Shown: positions 8,034 to 17,297, counted from the first letter of the stretch. The stretch is 62,561 bases of DNA from Akkermansia muciniphila (GCA_945870025.1 CAMBQN010000016.1:1-62561), one strand, 5' to 3'. Notes: generated by a model from the letters alone, not told the origin. Numbers and translations are program-made.

Positions 8034-9875
8034 CTATTTGCGCGTCAGACGGGACTCCAGCAACGCCACGACGTTGGAAGACACCAAGTAGATGACGTCA
8101 TGACCGAGAACGCTGACGTAGCGTCCGCCGTTCGCCGCAACCCGGCCCACCCGCACACTCCGCCGCAGCGCCTCGTCGGAGGCGACATCCACCGTCAGTT
8201 CCAGCCACGGCTCGGCCATGCCGAATGCCGCCACATCCTGTGCGCCTGCGCCCAGCCGCACCACGCTTTCGGCCCGCCAACGGCTCAAGAGCGTCGCCCA
8301 CGTCTTCAACACCTCGGCATCCGCCGCGCCGACTCCGGCGACCCATTGCCCATCACCGTCGCCGCCCTTCCGTTCGACGGACTCCTGTCGATCCGGCCCC
8401 TTCACGGTAATCCGGCGGATGGTTTGCGCGGGCAGCGCGAGGATGGTCCGATTCACCAGTTCCAAAACGCCCACGTTGCCGATGATCTGCGGCGGCATGT
8501 TGCTCGCGGCCACGACAAACATCATCGGCACCGGCGGAAGCGTGAGGTCGTAACACCCGGTCTCATGAACCGATTGCGCAACCGCCACACGCTGGGTGGA
8601 TCCGTCTGCAAAGGCAATCTCCATCCGGCAGAGCGGCTCATTCGTGATCGCTGCGGCGTTCACATCGGGATCGACCAGCCGTTCCGCCTGGAGCGCCAGG
8701 AATTCGGCCACGGTCTGCTCGACCGTCGGTCCGTCGGCCTCGCCCTGAACCGGCGCTTTCATGAGCCAAAGTCCAGAGAGACCGGACTCGTGGCGATTCA
8801 GTTCCACCGTCTCGTCCGCATGCTGTATGGTCAGCCAGCGCACGGCGGCCGAAGACACATCAAACAGCCTCCGACTGCGAATCGCCCCGATACCCGCCGG
8901 CAGGCTGCGCAAGACCGCGTTGCTCACCGCCACGATGCTGTTGTCATCGGGTGTCAGCGCGTACACCAGCCCCGGACTCCCATCGACCTCGCGACCAAAC
9001 CGGATACGCGCTCCCACTGGATTGCCGTTCTCCCACACCTGGGCTTGAACGGCCGTCTCATTGTCGAGTCCGTAATACACCAGACGTGACCGCAGGACAC
9101 CCGATGCCAGAACGAGGCCATTGGTTTCCCCATCAGCCGGGATGAACCGCTCGATCCGGGTGGCCTGCAGCGCCTCGATTGCAGATCCCACCGCCCGGGT
9201 CGCCGCCCGCCCGGAAAGCGGCTGCACGAGCTGCCAGAGGTCGCCCTCGCGCACCACCTTGAGAAAGGGAACACCCGGTCGGCGGATCTCCAGCGCCGTC
9301 ACCTTGCCGGAAGGCTTCCGCAGCAGCGTGCGGTCGCGCCAGTGCTCAAGCGAGGTCGGGAAGGCGTTGAAGATCCGGCGATCGGTCACACACACCACCT
9401 CTTCGGCACGATCCACCGCCGCATACACCTCGTTGCCCGAGGGGGTTGACGAGCCAAAGGCGATCTCGGCCCGGAACAGGGGCCCCCGGAGAACCACGCG
9501 CCCGACAGACGGCGCCAGGCCGAAGTCGGCCATGGCCAGATTCCGCCGGCGGATGTCGTGCAGCGGCAACCGATCCAACAGCGGAGCCCGCTCCAGCAGA
9601 TCCAAAAACCGCATCACCTCGGTCGAATCCGCTCCGGTGGTCACCGGCTGAACCAGATTCCATTGCGTGCCGACCCGCTGCAGCTCCAAACGAAAACCGT
9701 CACGCTCAACAACCAACGAATCGACCTCGCTAAACCGCATCGAAATAAGCCGTCCGGACGGGCCGGCGTTCGCCGCTGCCCGGATCTTCCAATCCGGTGA
9801 ATCGGCAAGCCGCAAGACGATCAGCGAAACGCCGACCGCCACGAGCAGCACACCGATTGTCCGGAATCTCACCAC
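8034..9875 (-). CDS. DUF4340-domain protein, single N-terminal membrane anchor
   Basis: 613 aa with GTG start at 9875. An N-terminal hydrophobic helix (GVLLVAVGVSLIVLRLA) is followed by a large extracytoplasmic region with repeated beta-rich modules such as VDSLVVERDGFRLELQRVG and RWLTIQHADETVELNRH. This matches DUF4340 proteins, which are typically encoded with a GldG-like protein, an ABC-2 permease and an ATPase, exactly the order found here. The role is unknown; it is presumably part of an envelope-associated ABC complex. Confidence 0.75.
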   Translation of the reverse strand: MVRFRTIGVLLVAVGVSLIVLRLADSPDWKIRAAANAGPSGRLISMRFSEVDSLVVERDGFRLELQRVGTQWNLVQPVTTGADSTEVMRFLDLLERAPLLDRLPLHDIRRRNLAMADFGLAPSVGRVVLRGPLFRAEIAFGSSTPSGNEVYAAVDRAEEVVCVTDRRIFNAFPTSLEHWRDRTLLRKPSGKVTALEIRRPGVPFLKVVREGDLWQLVQPLSGRAATRAVGSAIEALQATRIERFIPADGETNGLVLASGVLRSRLVYYGLDNETAVQAQVWENGNPVGARIRFGREVDGSPGLVYALTPDDNSIVAVSNAVLRSLPAGIGAIRSRRLFDVSSAAVRWLTIQHADETVELNRHESGLSGLWLMKAPVQGEADGPTVEQTVAEFLALQAERLVDPDVNAAAITNEPLCRMEIAFADGSTQRVAVAQSVHETGCYDLTLPPVPMMFVVAASNMPPQIIGNVGVLELVNRTILALPAQTIRRITVKGPDRQESVERKGGDGDGQWVAGVGAADAEVLKTWATLLSRWRAESVVRLGAGAQDVAAFGMAEPWLELTVDVASDEALRRSVRVGRVAANGGRYVSVLGHDVIYLVSSNVVALLESRLTRK

Positions 9876-9903
9876 GCAAACCCCCGTCTGTCATTTCGGG
9901 TCG

Positions 9904-11370
9904 TCAGCCAGCCCTGCGATTTCTGATCGCCACCACGCCTCCGACCACCAATACCGCGCCGGGAAGGACCCCGACCACCCAGAAGATCACCCGCATCCAT
10001 CCGGCGCGATCCAGACCGCAGGCCAGCGCCGCGTCGTCGCCCAGCGACGGCTGCCCCGCCGAGTCGATGCCCGTGAGCCAGTTGAGCATATTGAGCAACA
10101 GGTCACGATTGGCGTTCAACCGCAAGCCCAACATGCCGTTCGAGATAAACGACGCCTCCCCCACCACCACGATTTTCGTCGGTTTGAAGCCCAGCTCCGC
10201 AGACGTGCCGCCGCCCCGTTCTGCCGACGCCGCGACCACGACCGGCCCGACGATGTCGGTCTCCGGTTCGAACCGAGGCGGCGACTCTGCGCCCGCCTCG
10301 CCCCAGCCGTCATCCGCGGTCTGCGCCAGCGATGTCACACGAATTCGATCCGCTCCCTGAGCGTCTCCGGCACTGACCGTGCCAATGCACCAAGGCATCA
10401 GGAAAACCGTCGCCGTGTTGCCGAAACTCCGCGTGATCGGATGGTCGGCATATGCCGTGATCACCCGGTCGCCCCCCGAAAACGTGCGCGTGCTGACCGC
10501 CCGGAACGGCGTGATCACCAGACTCCAGCGCGACAACACTTCTTCCAGACCGGACCGGCCGCGAGAGGGTGCCAAGTACAGCAGGCGGCCTCCCTTGTTC
10601 AAATAATCCTGAACCCAGCCCACCTCTTCGGGCGCAACCGCGTGCTGCGGCGCGGCCACCACCAGCGCGGCCGCATCGCCGGGAACCCCCTTGGTATCCC
10701 ACAACCGGATGTCGCGCAATTCGAATCCGTTACGCGTGATTTCCCGAGCCACATCGGAATACCCAGTCTGGGGGTTGTAATCGCCCGTGGCGGCCTCGCC
10801 ATGGCCGGTCATCCAATAGACAATCTGCGCCCCGCCTCGTCCCAGCCGCTCGATCGCCGCCGTGCAGACCGACTCGCCCGTAAACAGCCGCGTTTCCGCA
10901 CCGGAGGCATCCGTCGCCGTCGTCATCAATTCTCCGGCGCCGACCACCAGACGCTGACCGCTCCCCTCGAACACCAGCGAGTCGGGCGCGACTCCCTTGT
11001 CGATCAGCCGCCGCGCCTCGGCCATATCCCGGCGCGGATCAACAACGGCGACAGTCAGCGGCGCACGTCCTCCCGCCGTCGCGACGGCCAGCATGCCGCT
11101 CAACAACCTCACGGCGGGACGCTGGGCCGGGTGCCCGGCCGCGATAAAGCAGGTAATCCGAACCGGCTCGGTCGCACGCGCCAGAATCTCGCGCGTCCGC
11201 TCCGAGATTCGCCCGGTCCCTCCGATCGGCAAATCCCACACGGCGTTCAGCCGGATCGCCACGACGGTTACGGCGACGACCGCCGAGACCGTCAGCGCCG
11301 CCGCCACACCTCCCGTCAGACGCACCATCATCCGCCGCACGCCAACCCGCTCTGTTTTTCCTGACCCCAT
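9904..11370 (-). CDS. GldG-like ABC-associated membrane protein
   Basis: 488 aa. ATG 11370 is chosen; it lies 1 nt after the permease stop. A TTG at 11400 is in frame but would overlap the permease. One membrane helix lies near the N terminus (about residues 14-37) and one near the C terminus (IFWVVGVLPGAVLVVGGVVAI). The central part contains the ABC_transp_aux/GldG pattern: RISERTREILARATEPVRI, VDPRRDMAEARRL and VYWMTGHGEAATGDY. In Bacteroidetes GldG belongs to a gliding-motility ABC system, but in other phyla the same domain trio occurs with no motility link. Confidence 0.78.
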   Translation of the reverse strand: MGSGKTERVGVRRMMVRLTGGVAAALTVSAVVAVTVVAIRLNAVWDLPIGGTGRISERTREILARATEPVRITCFIAAGHPAQRPAVRLLSGMLAVATAGGRAPLTVAVVDPRRDMAEARRLIDKGVAPDSLVFEGSGQRLVVGAGELMTTATDASGAETRLFTGESVCTAAIERLGRGGAQIVYWMTGHGEAATGDYNPQTGYSDVAREITRNGFELRDIRLWDTKGVPGDAAALVVAAPQHAVAPEEVGWVQDYLNKGGRLLYLAPSRGRSGLEEVLSRWSLVITPFRAVSTRTFSGGDRVITAYADHPITRSFGNTATVFLMPWCIGTVSAGDAQGADRIRVTSLAQTADDGWGEAGAESPPRFEPETDIVGPVVVAASAERGGGTSAELGFKPTKIVVVGEASFISNGMLGLRLNANRDLLLNMLNWLTGIDSAGQPSLGDDAALACGLDRAGWMRVIFWVVGVLPGAVLVVGGVVAIRNRRAG

Positions 11371-11371
11371 C

Positions 11372-12118
11372 TTAGCCTGTCCGAATCTGCCGCGCCTCAA
11401 GGAGCAGCGTCGTTAGAAAAAGAAAACCCCACGCCGCCAAGCCATAACACACAACCGGGGCCAGCGCCATCAAGCCGCTCGCGGCATCGGCCGCCCATCC
11501 GGCGGCCGGAAAACCAACTACAGCAAGGGAAAACCCGGGGAACCAGGCGGCCGCCACAGCCTCAACCGCCAGCGGCACGACGAGGCAGACGAACAGCGAG
11601 CAGGCGGCCGCAGCGGCCTGCTGCTCCCAAGCGAGGGAGAAAAAAATCCCAACCGCCGTCCAAAGCGCAAGCTGAACCATCAGTGTCACCAACCCCGCAA
11701 TCAGGGGCCCCGTCGCGATTCCGGCGGCCAGTCTGGGCGTGAGCCAAGGCAGCAACACCATCGGCGCAAGGCCGGCAAGCAACAGCCCCGAAAGCCCCAC
11801 CAGAAAGGCCGACTGAAACTTGCCACTCACCACCTGTGACTCCGAAATCGGTGCCGTCAGCAGCGTCTCCAGCGTGCCGGAGGCTCGCTCCGCGCTGAAA
11901 CTCCGCATCGTGGAGAGCGCGCTCAAAAAGGGGAGCCAGAACGCGACCGATCCGGCCCACAGCGCCGGAACCAGAACAAAACCGCCATCGCCGCGGCGCA
12001 ACGCATCCACCAGCGACCAGCCACTGGCAGCCAGAAAGGCAGCGGTCTGCACATAGAACGCGACCGATGCAAACGCGGCGCGCGACTCGCGTTGGAACAA
12101 GACCCCCGCTGCCGTCAT
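11372..12118 (-). CDS. ABC-2 type transporter permease (GldF-like)
   Basis: 248 aa, ATG 12118 overlapping the ATPase stop (ATGA). About six hydrophobic segments are visible. The short segment FSAERASGTLETLLTAPIS is the typical loop of ABC-2/GldF/NosY permeases. It forms a transporter with the ATPase encoded immediately upstream, and probably with the GldG-like and DUF4340 proteins downstream. Confidence 0.85.
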   Translation of the reverse strand: MTAAGVLFQRESRAAFASVAFYVQTAAFLAASGWSLVDALRRGDGGFVLVPALWAGSVAFWLPFLSALSTMRSFSAERASGTLETLLTAPISESQVVSGKFQSAFLVGLSGLLLAGLAPMVLLPWLTPRLAAGIATGPLIAGLVTLMVQLALWTAVGIFFSLAWEQQAAAAACSLFVCLVVPLAVEAVAAAWFPGFSLAVVGFPAAGWAADAASGLMALAPVVCYGLAAWGFLFLTTLLLEARQIRTG

Positions 12119-12864
12119 CCGACACCTCCTTGAGCCGCCACAGAAACCTCGTCCGTGTCCAAACCGGCAACCGCGCGGGAAAGCGATTGCACCAGTGCGC
12201 TCGTATCACAATCGGTTGCGCGCCGTGCCGTGATCAGCCGCCCCTCGCGCAGCACGAGAAATCGGGTGCAGATCTCGGCCATCCCCGCCACGTCATGACC
12301 GGTGAGTATAACCGCCGACCTCACCGACAGGGTCGCCACCGTCTGCCGAATCGCGTGGGCGTGAGCCAGATCGAGGCCGGCGAATGGGTCGTCCAGCAGC
12401 AACACTTTGGGCTGCGCGATGATCGCATCGGCCAGACCCACCCGTCGCCGCAAGCCGGCCGACAACGCTCCAACCGGCCGCCGGACCACCTCGTTCAGGC
12501 CACACGCTGCCGTCACATCCTTGACGCGCCGCGCTGTCCGTCGCCGGCCCAACCCCCGCAACCGGCCCCGGAATGACAGATAGTCGCCCACGCGCATTTC
12601 ATCATAAAGCGGGCATCGCTCGGGAAGATAGCCCAGAATGCCGTAGTAGCCCACCTTGTCGGCAAAGACGCTGCGGCCGTCGAACATCACGTCGCCCGAC
12701 TCCGGCTGGAGATAAGCGGCCAGCACCCGCATCAACGTCGTCTTTCCCGCCCCGTTGGCGCCCAAAACGCCCACGACCTCGCCCGGCGCCACGTCGAACG
12801 AGACACCGTCGAGAGCCGTTCTCCGGCCAAATCGCCGCACAATCTGTCTGACCTCGAAAAGCAT
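12115..12864 (-). CDS. ABC transporter ATP-binding protein (GldA/CcmA-like)
   Basis: 249 aa from ATG 12864, which has GAGG at a good distance. An in-frame ATG at 12906 overlaps the trxA stop and could give a longer form. Walker A is GANGAGKTTLM, the signature is LSAGLRRRVGLADA, and Walker B is KVLLLDDPFAGLD. The signature reads LSAG rather than LSGG. The C-terminal part after the switch His (TGHD) is short. It powers the adjacent ABC-2 permease. Confidence 0.87.
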   Translation of the reverse strand: MLFEVRQIVRRFGRRTALDGVSFDVAPGEVVGVLGANGAGKTTLMRVLAAYLQPESGDVMFDGRSVFADKVGYYGILGYLPERCPLYDEMRVGDYLSFRGRLRGLGRRRTARRVKDVTAACGLNEVVRRPVGALSAGLRRRVGLADAIIAQPKVLLLDDPFAGLDLAHAHAIRQTVATLSVRSAVILTGHDVAGMAEICTRFLVLREGRLITARRATDCDTSALVQSLSRAVAGLDTDEVSVAAQGGVG

Positions 12865-12905
12865 GGACATCCTCGATCGGGCCGGCCCATCGCGCAACCC
12901 CGACA

Positions 12906-13226
12906 TCAACCCGCAGCCGCGATCGCCTGCACCAGCACCGCCGCCTGTTGCAGCCCGACCAAGGTCTGGGTGACCTGACCGTCCTTGAAGATCAACAGCG
13001 CCGGGATGCTGCGGATACCAAACTTCACCGCGAGCTCGCGGTTGTCGTCCACATTGACCTTGGCAATCACCGCCCGGCCCGCGACGGCCTCAGCGACCTT
13101 TTCCAAGATCGGCGTCTGCATCTTGCACGGCCCACACCACGGCGCCCAAAAATCAACGACGGTCACACCCTTCGCCACCGTCGCATCAAAATCGGCCACG
13201 CACAAATCTTTCAATGCTCCACTCAC
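12906..13226 (-). CDS. trxA: Thioredoxin
   Basis: 106 aa from GTG 13226, preceded by GGGGAGG; the frame is open farther upstream but without a ribosome site. The active site is WAPWCGPCKM and the cis-Pro loop is IRSIPALLIFKDG, both canonical. The usual length for the family is 105-110 aa. It is the first gene of the long minus-strand run (ABC, GldG, DUF4340, protease), so it may supply reductant to envelope steps or simply share the promoter. Confidence 0.92.
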   Translation of the reverse strand: MSGALKDLCVADFDATVAKGVTVVDFWAPWCGPCKMQTPILEKVAEAVAGRAVIAKVNVDDNRELAVKFGIRSIPALLIFKDGQVTQTLVGLQQAAVLVQAIAAAG

Positions 13227-13314
13227 GACACACCTCCCCGAGTTATCTGAAAAGGGGGCTAGTATGGCACTTCTGCCCCCCGGTGTCCACCCCTCAATAA
13301 CGATCAAAATAAAC

Positions 13315-13344
13315 TTTGCTTTTGGAACGAATCTGTTGCATAAT
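13315..13344 (+). promoter_or_regulatory. Possible promoter of the corrinoid protein gene
   Basis: The 180-bp gap between trxA and the corrinoid gene is AT-rich compared with its surroundings. TTTGCT at 13315-13320 and CATAAT at 13339-13344 are 18 bp apart. The match is only moderate, and TTGACC at 13355-13360 is an alternative -35 element without a good -10. Confidence 0.3.
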
Positions 13345-13408
13345 CATCAATCACTTGACCTAAATCAGGTTTGGGTGTTGTGTGTTTTATTCAGGAGGAT
13401 CTCAAATA

Positions 13409-14035
13409 ATGAGTAATGAAGCGATTTGTCAAGCCTTGATGAAGGGCCGCGCGGCTGAAGTCAAAACACTGGTTCAGCAGGCTATTGATGCGGGGGCCAA
13501 GCCGGCCACAATCCTGAACGAGGGGTTGCTGCAGGGCATGGGCATCATCGGCGCGAAGTTCAAGAAGAACGAAGTCTATGTTCCCGAAGTGCTCATCGCC
13601 GCCCGCGCCATGAAGGCGGGCATGGAAATTTTGAAGCCCCATCTGGTCGCGGCGGGCGTCAAGCCCCTGGCGACCGCTGTCATCGGCACCGTGAAGGGCG
13701 ACCTGCACGACATCGGCAAGAACCTCGTCGGCATGATGCTCGAAGGCGCCGGGTTCCGCGTGGTTGACGGCGGCATTGACGTCCCGCCCGAGAAGTTCAT
13801 CGAATTGGCCCGGACCCACGGCGCCAGTGTGATCGGCGTCTCGGCGCTGCTCACCACGACGATGACCAATATGAAGCTCGTGGTAGACGCCGTCAAGGAA
13901 TCGGGCATTGCCTGCAAGGTGATTATCGGCGGCGCGCCGGTCACCCAGGCGTACAGCGACGAGATCGGCGCGAGCGGCTACGCCCCCGACGCCGCCTCTG
14001 CAGCCGATCTGGCCAAGAAACTCTGCGCGGCATGA
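13409..14035 (+). CDS. Corrinoid protein of a methyltransferase system (MtaC/MtbC/MttC-like)
   Basis: 208 aa. ATG 13409 follows AGGAGG. The N-terminal helical cap (B12-binding-2 type) contains the LNEGLLQGMGIIGAKF motif. The C-terminal Rossmann-type cobalamin domain carries DLHDIG, in which His is the lower axial cobalt ligand, and VIIGGAPVTQ. Such proteins carry the methyl group between a substrate-specific methyltransferase and an acceptor-side methyltransferase. No substrate methyltransferase is adjacent; the URO-D-family gene at 34703 and the activator at 317 are candidate partners. The gene stands alone with its own terminator. Confidence 0.9.
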   Translation: MSNEAICQALMKGRAAEVKTLVQQAIDAGAKPATILNEGLLQGMGIIGAKFKKNEVYVPEVLIAARAMKAGMEILKPHLVAAGVKPLATAVIGTVKGDLHDIGKNLVGMMLEGAGFRVVDGGIDVPPEKFIELARTHGASVIGVSALLTTTMTNMKLVVDAVKESGIACKVIIGGAPVTQAYSDEIGASGYAPDAASAADLAKKLCAA

Positions 14036-14072
14036 AAAGCCCCGCCCGCCCAGGGCGGAATCACTGACTGAA

Positions 14073-14110
14073 ACAGGCGGCGGACTCCGGTCCGCCGCCT
14101 GTCTGCTTTT
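14073..14110 (+). terminator. Intrinsic terminator after the corrinoid gene
   Basis: A perfect 13-bp GC-rich stem (ACAGGCGGCGGAC paired with its complement at 14090-14102) with a 4-nt loop is followed by a T-rich run. It starts 38 nt after the stop codon. The rest of the 311-bp gap to 14347 shows no further gene. Confidence 0.8.
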
Positions 14111-14346
14111 CCCCGAAATGGGTATCCGCCGTTTACCATTTGGACAGCCCTGTGACGTGGGCTAGCGCCCTGGCCGACGCGGCAGCGGTGGCGCGGGACG
14201 TATCGGACCGCGCAGACGGTGTGAGCGGTCTCGTAGATCCCGCTCACGCGCCGACCGGTGCGGTAGCGACGGGCGATCGCAGGTCAGTGAAACGGGGATG
14301 CGCCCCTTGGGAAACGGTGTGCTTGACGTGATTTCCTACTTCTGGC

Positions 14347-15381
14347 ATGCTGTCCGTCATGAACTCATTGCGCATGATCGATTCTGGCAGGCGTTCGTTC
14401 CCCATGGGCCGGCACCCATCGAAAAGCGTCCTTTTTTCCATTATTACGCTGGCCTGTCTGATGGTGGCTGGTGCGCAGGCGCAGGGGTTGGTCAAGAAGG
14501 ATGCCTCCCCCGTCAGGACAAATGGCTTCCTGGACGATTTTGCGGCGGCGCAGAAGAAAGCCAGCGTCATGATGACGAATGCGGCGGAGACCGCGCGATC
14601 AGGTCCGCCCACCGCCAGACCCCCGGCCGAGGCCGCCCGTGAACGGGTCCTGAACCTCGGAAACACGGTCACTCTGAAACTGGCGCTGATTCCAAAAGGG
14701 ATCTTTCTGATGGGCAGCCCCGCGACTGAGAAGGACCCGGAGCATGGCCACGCCGACAATGAAGTTCAACACACGGTCACGATCAGCAAGTCATTCTACA
14801 TGGGCGTCACCGAAGTTACGCAGAAGCAATACGAGACCGTGATGGGCAAGAACCCCAGCACGTTCAAGGGACCCAACAACCCGGTGGATCCGGTGACCTG
14901 GGATGAGGCGGTCGAGTTCTGCCGGAAACTTGCTGCAAAGACCGGCAAGACGATTCGCCTGCCGACCGAAGCGGAGTGGGAATACGCCTGCCGGGCGGGA
15001 AGCAAGACCCGCTTCAGTTTTGGCGACGCGGACGCCGACCTGGGCGTCTATGCCTGGTACACGGCCAACAGCGCGGACAGGACGACGGGGGTGAAATCCA
15101 CCCATCCGGCGGGCCTGAAGAAGCCGAACGCCTGGGGACTGTACGATATGCACGGCAACGTGTGGGAATGGTGCTCGGACTGGTATACGGCGGATTATGG
15201 ACCCGATAGCCAGACAGACCCCGCCGGACCCGCGAAAGGCGCCATCCGCGTGTTGCGCGGCGGTTCCTGGAACTACTGTTCATGGGGCTGCCGCCTGTCG
15301 GGCCGCGGCCGGATTGGTCCTGACGGCCAATATGACGTCAACGGCGGCGGCTTCCGGGTGGTGGTTGCTGAGAAGGACTGA
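14347..15381 (+). CDS. Exported SUMF1/formylglycine-generating-enzyme-domain protein
   Basis: 344 aa from ATG 14347. Starts at 14359, 14374 or 14404 are also possible; the last gives the cleanest signal peptide, ending near AGAQAQ. The FGE-sulfatase domain covers about residues 110-340: FLMGSPATEKDPE, VTEVTQKQYETVMG, RLPTEAEWEYACRAG, YDMHGNVWEWCSDWY and the C-terminal RGGSWNYCSWGCRLS. The two cysteines near the end are not spaced like the catalytic pair of true FGE, so a structural or ligand-binding role is more likely than sulfatase maturation. It converges on the ECF-1 gene. Confidence 0.82.
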   Translation: MLSVMNSLRMIDSGRRSFPMGRHPSKSVLFSIITLACLMVAGAQAQGLVKKDASPVRTNGFLDDFAAAQKKASVMMTNAAETARSGPPTARPPAEAARERVLNLGNTVTLKLALIPKGIFLMGSPATEKDPEHGHADNEVQHTVTISKSFYMGVTEVTQKQYETVMGKNPSTFKGPNNPVDPVTWDEAVEFCRKLAAKTGKTIRLPTEAEWEYACRAGSKTRFSFGDADADLGVYAWYTANSADRTTGVKSTHPAGLKKPNAWGLYDMHGNVWEWCSDWYTADYGPDSQTDPAGPAKGAIRVLRGGSWNYCSWGCRLSGRGRIGPDGQYDVNGGGFRVVVAEKD

Positions 15382-15511
15382 GCCACCGCAGGGACGCCTA
15401 AGGAAGGGTCTTCCATGCACCGCCCTTGGGCGTGCTGCGCGCTGACCCGTTTGCTCCGGCACGGTGGGAACACCGCTATCCTACCCCGAGCCCGCACCGA
15501 TTATCGAACTT

Positions 15512-16975
15512 TCAGCGCGGCGTCTGCTCCACTTCTGCCCTGCGTTTTTGTTCACGCTTTGCACCCGTGGAAAACAGCGTGTATGAATTCGCCGTCGTGT
15601 TGGAATAGACGTACGGCTCGCCCCAAGGATCTCTGAACGCGAATGATTTCGGAAGTCCGTTCGTGATATTGGTCCACGTTTTTGCGTCTGGGTAGGTGCC
15701 ACGCATCACAAAATGCTCTTGCAATGCGGTGTCCAGAACTTTCAGCTCCGCCAGGACCTGATTATTCCTGTTCGTTTCTGCCAATGCTTCCGCGCGCCTC
15801 TGCCGGATTCTTTCCTGATACGACAGACTCGTCTGCGGAACTGATGGATCAAACCGCCGGGCAACCACGTGGTTCGTACTAATTGCCTGTTCTTCCATTT
15901 TGAGGGCAGTGACAACGCCGTCTTTTTCGATCGCTACGATGGTATTTTCATAATCGGCAGAAACGACAGTGTAACCGTCAAACGACTCGCCGATGCGGAG
16001 CATGAAATTGCGAGGGGGCACGGTGCCAACATCAATGAACCCGACGCGTGTGCCCCCTGAAGCTTCTTTCACGATACTCACCAGTTTGAGATGAACGACC
16101 GACGCCTCCATCCGCCCGCCGACCCCGGCTCCCGACAGTTTCGCATCCTTGCTCGCCGCCTGCGCCACGGCGATCCCCACCGGCACCGCCGTTCCTGTCA
16201 CGATCACTGCTGCCGCCACCGCCGCCACCATCTTGACTTTTGCTAGGTACATGGCCTTCATCGCTCCCTTCGCCAGCATTCCTGCTGTGGATGTGGCGGC
16301 CGTGGCCGTGGCGGATGTCGCCACGGCCGTTTTCACGGCCGCCAGGATGGAAGGAAGGAGTGTTTCCGGTACGGCTGCCGAGGCTTCGGAGGTGAGCAAA
16401 CCGACGAGGGCCACGCCGCCGAGCGCGACGCCGCGCTTGGCCAGCCGTTGCCGCAGCCGTTCGATGCCACGGCTGGCCCGCGACGAGAGCGTGCCCACGG
16501 CACAACCGACTCGCCGTGCCGCTTCGGCTTCGCTGTGATTCTGCAAATAGCGAAGAATCACCGCCTCTCGACACCGTTCCGGTAGACTCAGCAACGCCGC
16601 GTCAACCAGCCCCAACAGCGCCGCGTCGGCGACGTCGCTCGCGGCGAACCCACCTGTTTGGATGGCTTCGTCCACGGCGTACGATTCTTCCCGTTTTGCC
16701 CGATGCATGCGTTTCCTCACGGTTTCGGCCGCCACGAGATGCGCCACGCGATACAGCCATGCGGCCAGATCGCCTTTTCGCAGTCCACCCGCTTTCCGTG
16801 CCAAAACCACGAAGACCGCCTGCGAAGCATCCTCGGCTTCGTGAGCATCCTTCAGCAACCGATGACAGGCCCGGTACACCATGGCGCCGTGCCGTCTCAT
16901 CAGTTCTCCAAAGGCACCTTCGTCCTGCCGGGACGAGTAGGCCTCCATCAATTCCGCATCTGTCAGGGTTTGCAT
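15512..16975 (-). CDS. ECF-type sigma factor with linker, membrane helix and pseudopilin-like C-terminal domain (ECF-1)
   Basis: 487 aa, ATG 16975. Residues 1-180 are sigma-70 regions 2 and 4: GELMRRHGAMVYRACHRLL, EDASQAVFVVLARKA, LPERCREAVILRYL and a helix-turn-helix VGCAVGTLSSRASRGI. An Ala/Thr-rich linker then leads to KAMYLAKVKMVAAVAAAVIV, a likely membrane helix. The extracytoplasmic part ends with an HFVMRGTYPDAKTW and FRDPWGEPYVYSN segment that resembles the C-terminal half of GspG-type pseudopilins. The build suggests a membrane-tethered sigma factor that senses an outside cue. It is one of three related copies (others at 18588 and 24265). Confidence 0.85.
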   Translation of the reverse strand: MQTLTDAELMEAYSSRQDEGAFGELMRRHGAMVYRACHRLLKDAHEAEDASQAVFVVLARKAGGLRKGDLAAWLYRVAHLVAAETVRKRMHRAKREESYAVDEAIQTGGFAASDVADAALLGLVDAALLSLPERCREAVILRYLQNHSEAEAARRVGCAVGTLSSRASRGIERLRQRLAKRGVALGGVALVGLLTSEASAAVPETLLPSILAAVKTAVATSATATAATSTAGMLAKGAMKAMYLAKVKMVAAVAAAVIVTGTAVPVGIAVAQAASKDAKLSGAGVGGRMEASVVHLKLVSIVKEASGGTRVGFIDVGTVPPRNFMLRIGESFDGYTVVSADYENTIVAIEKDGVVTALKMEEQAISTNHVVARRFDPSVPQTSLSYQERIRQRRAEALAETNRNNQVLAELKVLDTALQEHFVMRGTYPDAKTWTNITNGLPKSFAFRDPWGEPYVYSNTTANSYTLFSTGAKREQKRRAEVEQTPR

Positions 16976-17069
16976 ATCGTGTCAGCGTACCAGAACACTC
17001 CTGTTTCCACAATATGCCTGCAGTCAGATTCCATTCCCTGCATTTTATTTTCGACGATTAACAGGAGAG

Positions 17070-17214
17070 CCGCTTGCAAAAATCTGTTTTGCAAGCGGAG
17101 TGTTCAGGTGTCAGGTTTCGGGTGTCAGGAAGAACCACACGCTGTTGCGTCTTCCTGAAACCTGAACACTGAAACCTGAAACCGGCGCTTGCAGGGGTTC
17201 TGCAAGCGCCTCAA
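17070..17214. repeat. 145-bp palindromic intergenic repeat, family 1 copy A
   Basis: Two perfect hairpins flank a region rich in 'TCAGGT(G/T)TC' units that is itself an imperfect inverted repeat. Hairpin 1 is a 12-bp stem (CCGCTTGCAAAA) at 17070-17098 and hairpin 2 an 11-bp stem (GGCGCTTGCAG) at 17184-17210. A near-identical copy in inverted orientation lies at 46122-46266. It occupies most of the gap between the divergent ECF-1 and ATPase genes. Confidence 0.9.
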
Positions 17215-17297
17215 ATGTGAATCCTATGTCACATTTGTATTGATAAATATGACCTGTGTGTTATATTTATCGCATTCAAACCAATCGGAGGAGAGCC

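Noticed and set aside
14347-15381. True formylglycine-generating enzyme
   Set aside because: The C-terminal cysteines are not spaced like the catalytic pair and no sulfatase gene is near.
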